A DNA stretch of 64,000 nt from Miscanthus floridulus (lineage: Eukaryota > Streptophyta > Magnoliopsida > Poales > Poaceae): the NCBI RefSeq assembly GCF_019320115.1, contig NC_089581.1, positions 70,390,448 through 70,454,447 on the forward strand, in the 5' to 3' direction. Positions 63,672 through 64,000 of the stretch are shown piece by piece. Made by a program: the position numbers and the translations under genes. Each line of letters starts with the position of its first letter. Position 1 is the stretch's first letter. The notes under the pieces are model-generated. The model was not told where the DNA came from. It did not search any database and saw nothing but the letters and a program-made list of their open reading frames with translations.

Positions 63672-64000
63672 TCAAATCAATATAGCATGTGAAAATGTTA
63701 ACCCTTTTGGACTCCGAGTCATATCCCATATGGAGTCAGGGTGTTCCAATGTCCTAGGATCAGAATTTGGGTGCACCGTTGATCCGGGTGGATTTTGATC
63801 CGGGTTTTGGATGCTCATCCATTTTGGGTGTCTACCAACTTGAGGTTGGCTTGGATTTACTGATTTGGAGGATATTGTCCTCGGTATCCTCGGACACTTA
63901 CTTGGAGCATTATCCTTAGGAGCGGCCATACTTCTCCCCCGCTTCTTTGGAAGTGGGAGTTGAATGGTTTTAATTGGTACCTCCATTCTTTCAGGCGCAT
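63672..64000 (-). pseudogene. copia-3 integrase-RT linker, partial
   Basis: An open minus-strand frame to the window edge encodes MEVPIKTIQLPLPKKRGR, Pro/Ser-rich linker sequence and TLEHPDSIWD. This is the variable segment between integrase and RT in this copia lineage. The 63230-63670 stretch is too decayed to assign. Confidence 0.7.

Larger units (their letters stand above)
61736..64000 (-). mobile_element. copia-3 retrotransposon, internal 3' half, runs off the window
   Basis: Reading leftward: integrase-RT linker at the right edge, remnants of RT, RNase H, an A/T-rich hairpin region, then the purine tract and LTR. The RNase H end SCDNLTDLFTKSLPTSVF and the linker PIKTIQLPLPKKRGRS belong to a widespread grass copia lineage distinct from SIRE. 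Confidence 0.8.

Overview
This is a repeat-dense piece of nuclear DNA from a grass, most likely Andropogoneae (sugarcane, sorghum or Miscanthus type). The evidence is multi-exon genes with plant splice sites, long Tekay, Tat and SIRE LTR retrotransposons, a CACTA element with TTTGCCGAGTGTC ends, Stowaway and hAT-like MITEs, and SIRE-type LTRs full of GACCGGACGC motifs. The species call is inference.

Only two ordinary host genes are visible. At 46.6-51.3 kb on the plus strand is an apparently intact 13-exon histone acetyltransferase GCN5 gene (516 codons), with a GC-AG intron and MITEs in its introns. At 37.2-39.5 kb on the minus strand is a GH18 (class III-like) chitinase pseudogene. It carries two small frameshifts, is split by a 1.34-kb CACTA element (3-bp duplication AGA), and is separated from its upstream region by a complete 4,981-bp copia element (39557-44537, 5-bp duplication GCACT) inserted 50 bp before its start codon.

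From 1 to 37.2 kb the window is one deep nest. A copia element (minus; gag and pol at 1-4143) has its LTR split by a Tekay chromovirus (4297-36899, near-duplicate flanks GCAAA/ACAAA). The Tekay is interrupted by a SIRE-like element (about 8190-27744). That element is interrupted by a Tat-type Gypsy element (10116-26088, exact 5-bp duplication AAGGG), whose left LTR holds a second Tekay LTR fragment (10638-14771). The Tat element has gag and protease but no reverse transcriptase, RNase H or integrase. It carries two antisense genes with conserved splice sites: a plant-mobile-domain gene and an unrecognised 211-codon three-exon frame. The Tekay copy carries, in place of gag, an unrecognised 354-codon frame whose 14 premature stops are 13 TAG and one TGA.

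From 52 to 64 kb a second SIRE-type copia element (plus; LTR, long gag, protease, integrase, reverse transcriptase, RNase H) runs to 59997. There it meets another copia element on the minus strand: an LTR at 59998-61735, a polypurine tract, an unusual row of hairpins (61784-62270), decayed RNase H/RT, and the integrase-RT linker at the right edge. All polyprotein genes are broken. The retroelements mainly supply context for one live gene and one gene destroyed by at least three independent transposon insertions.
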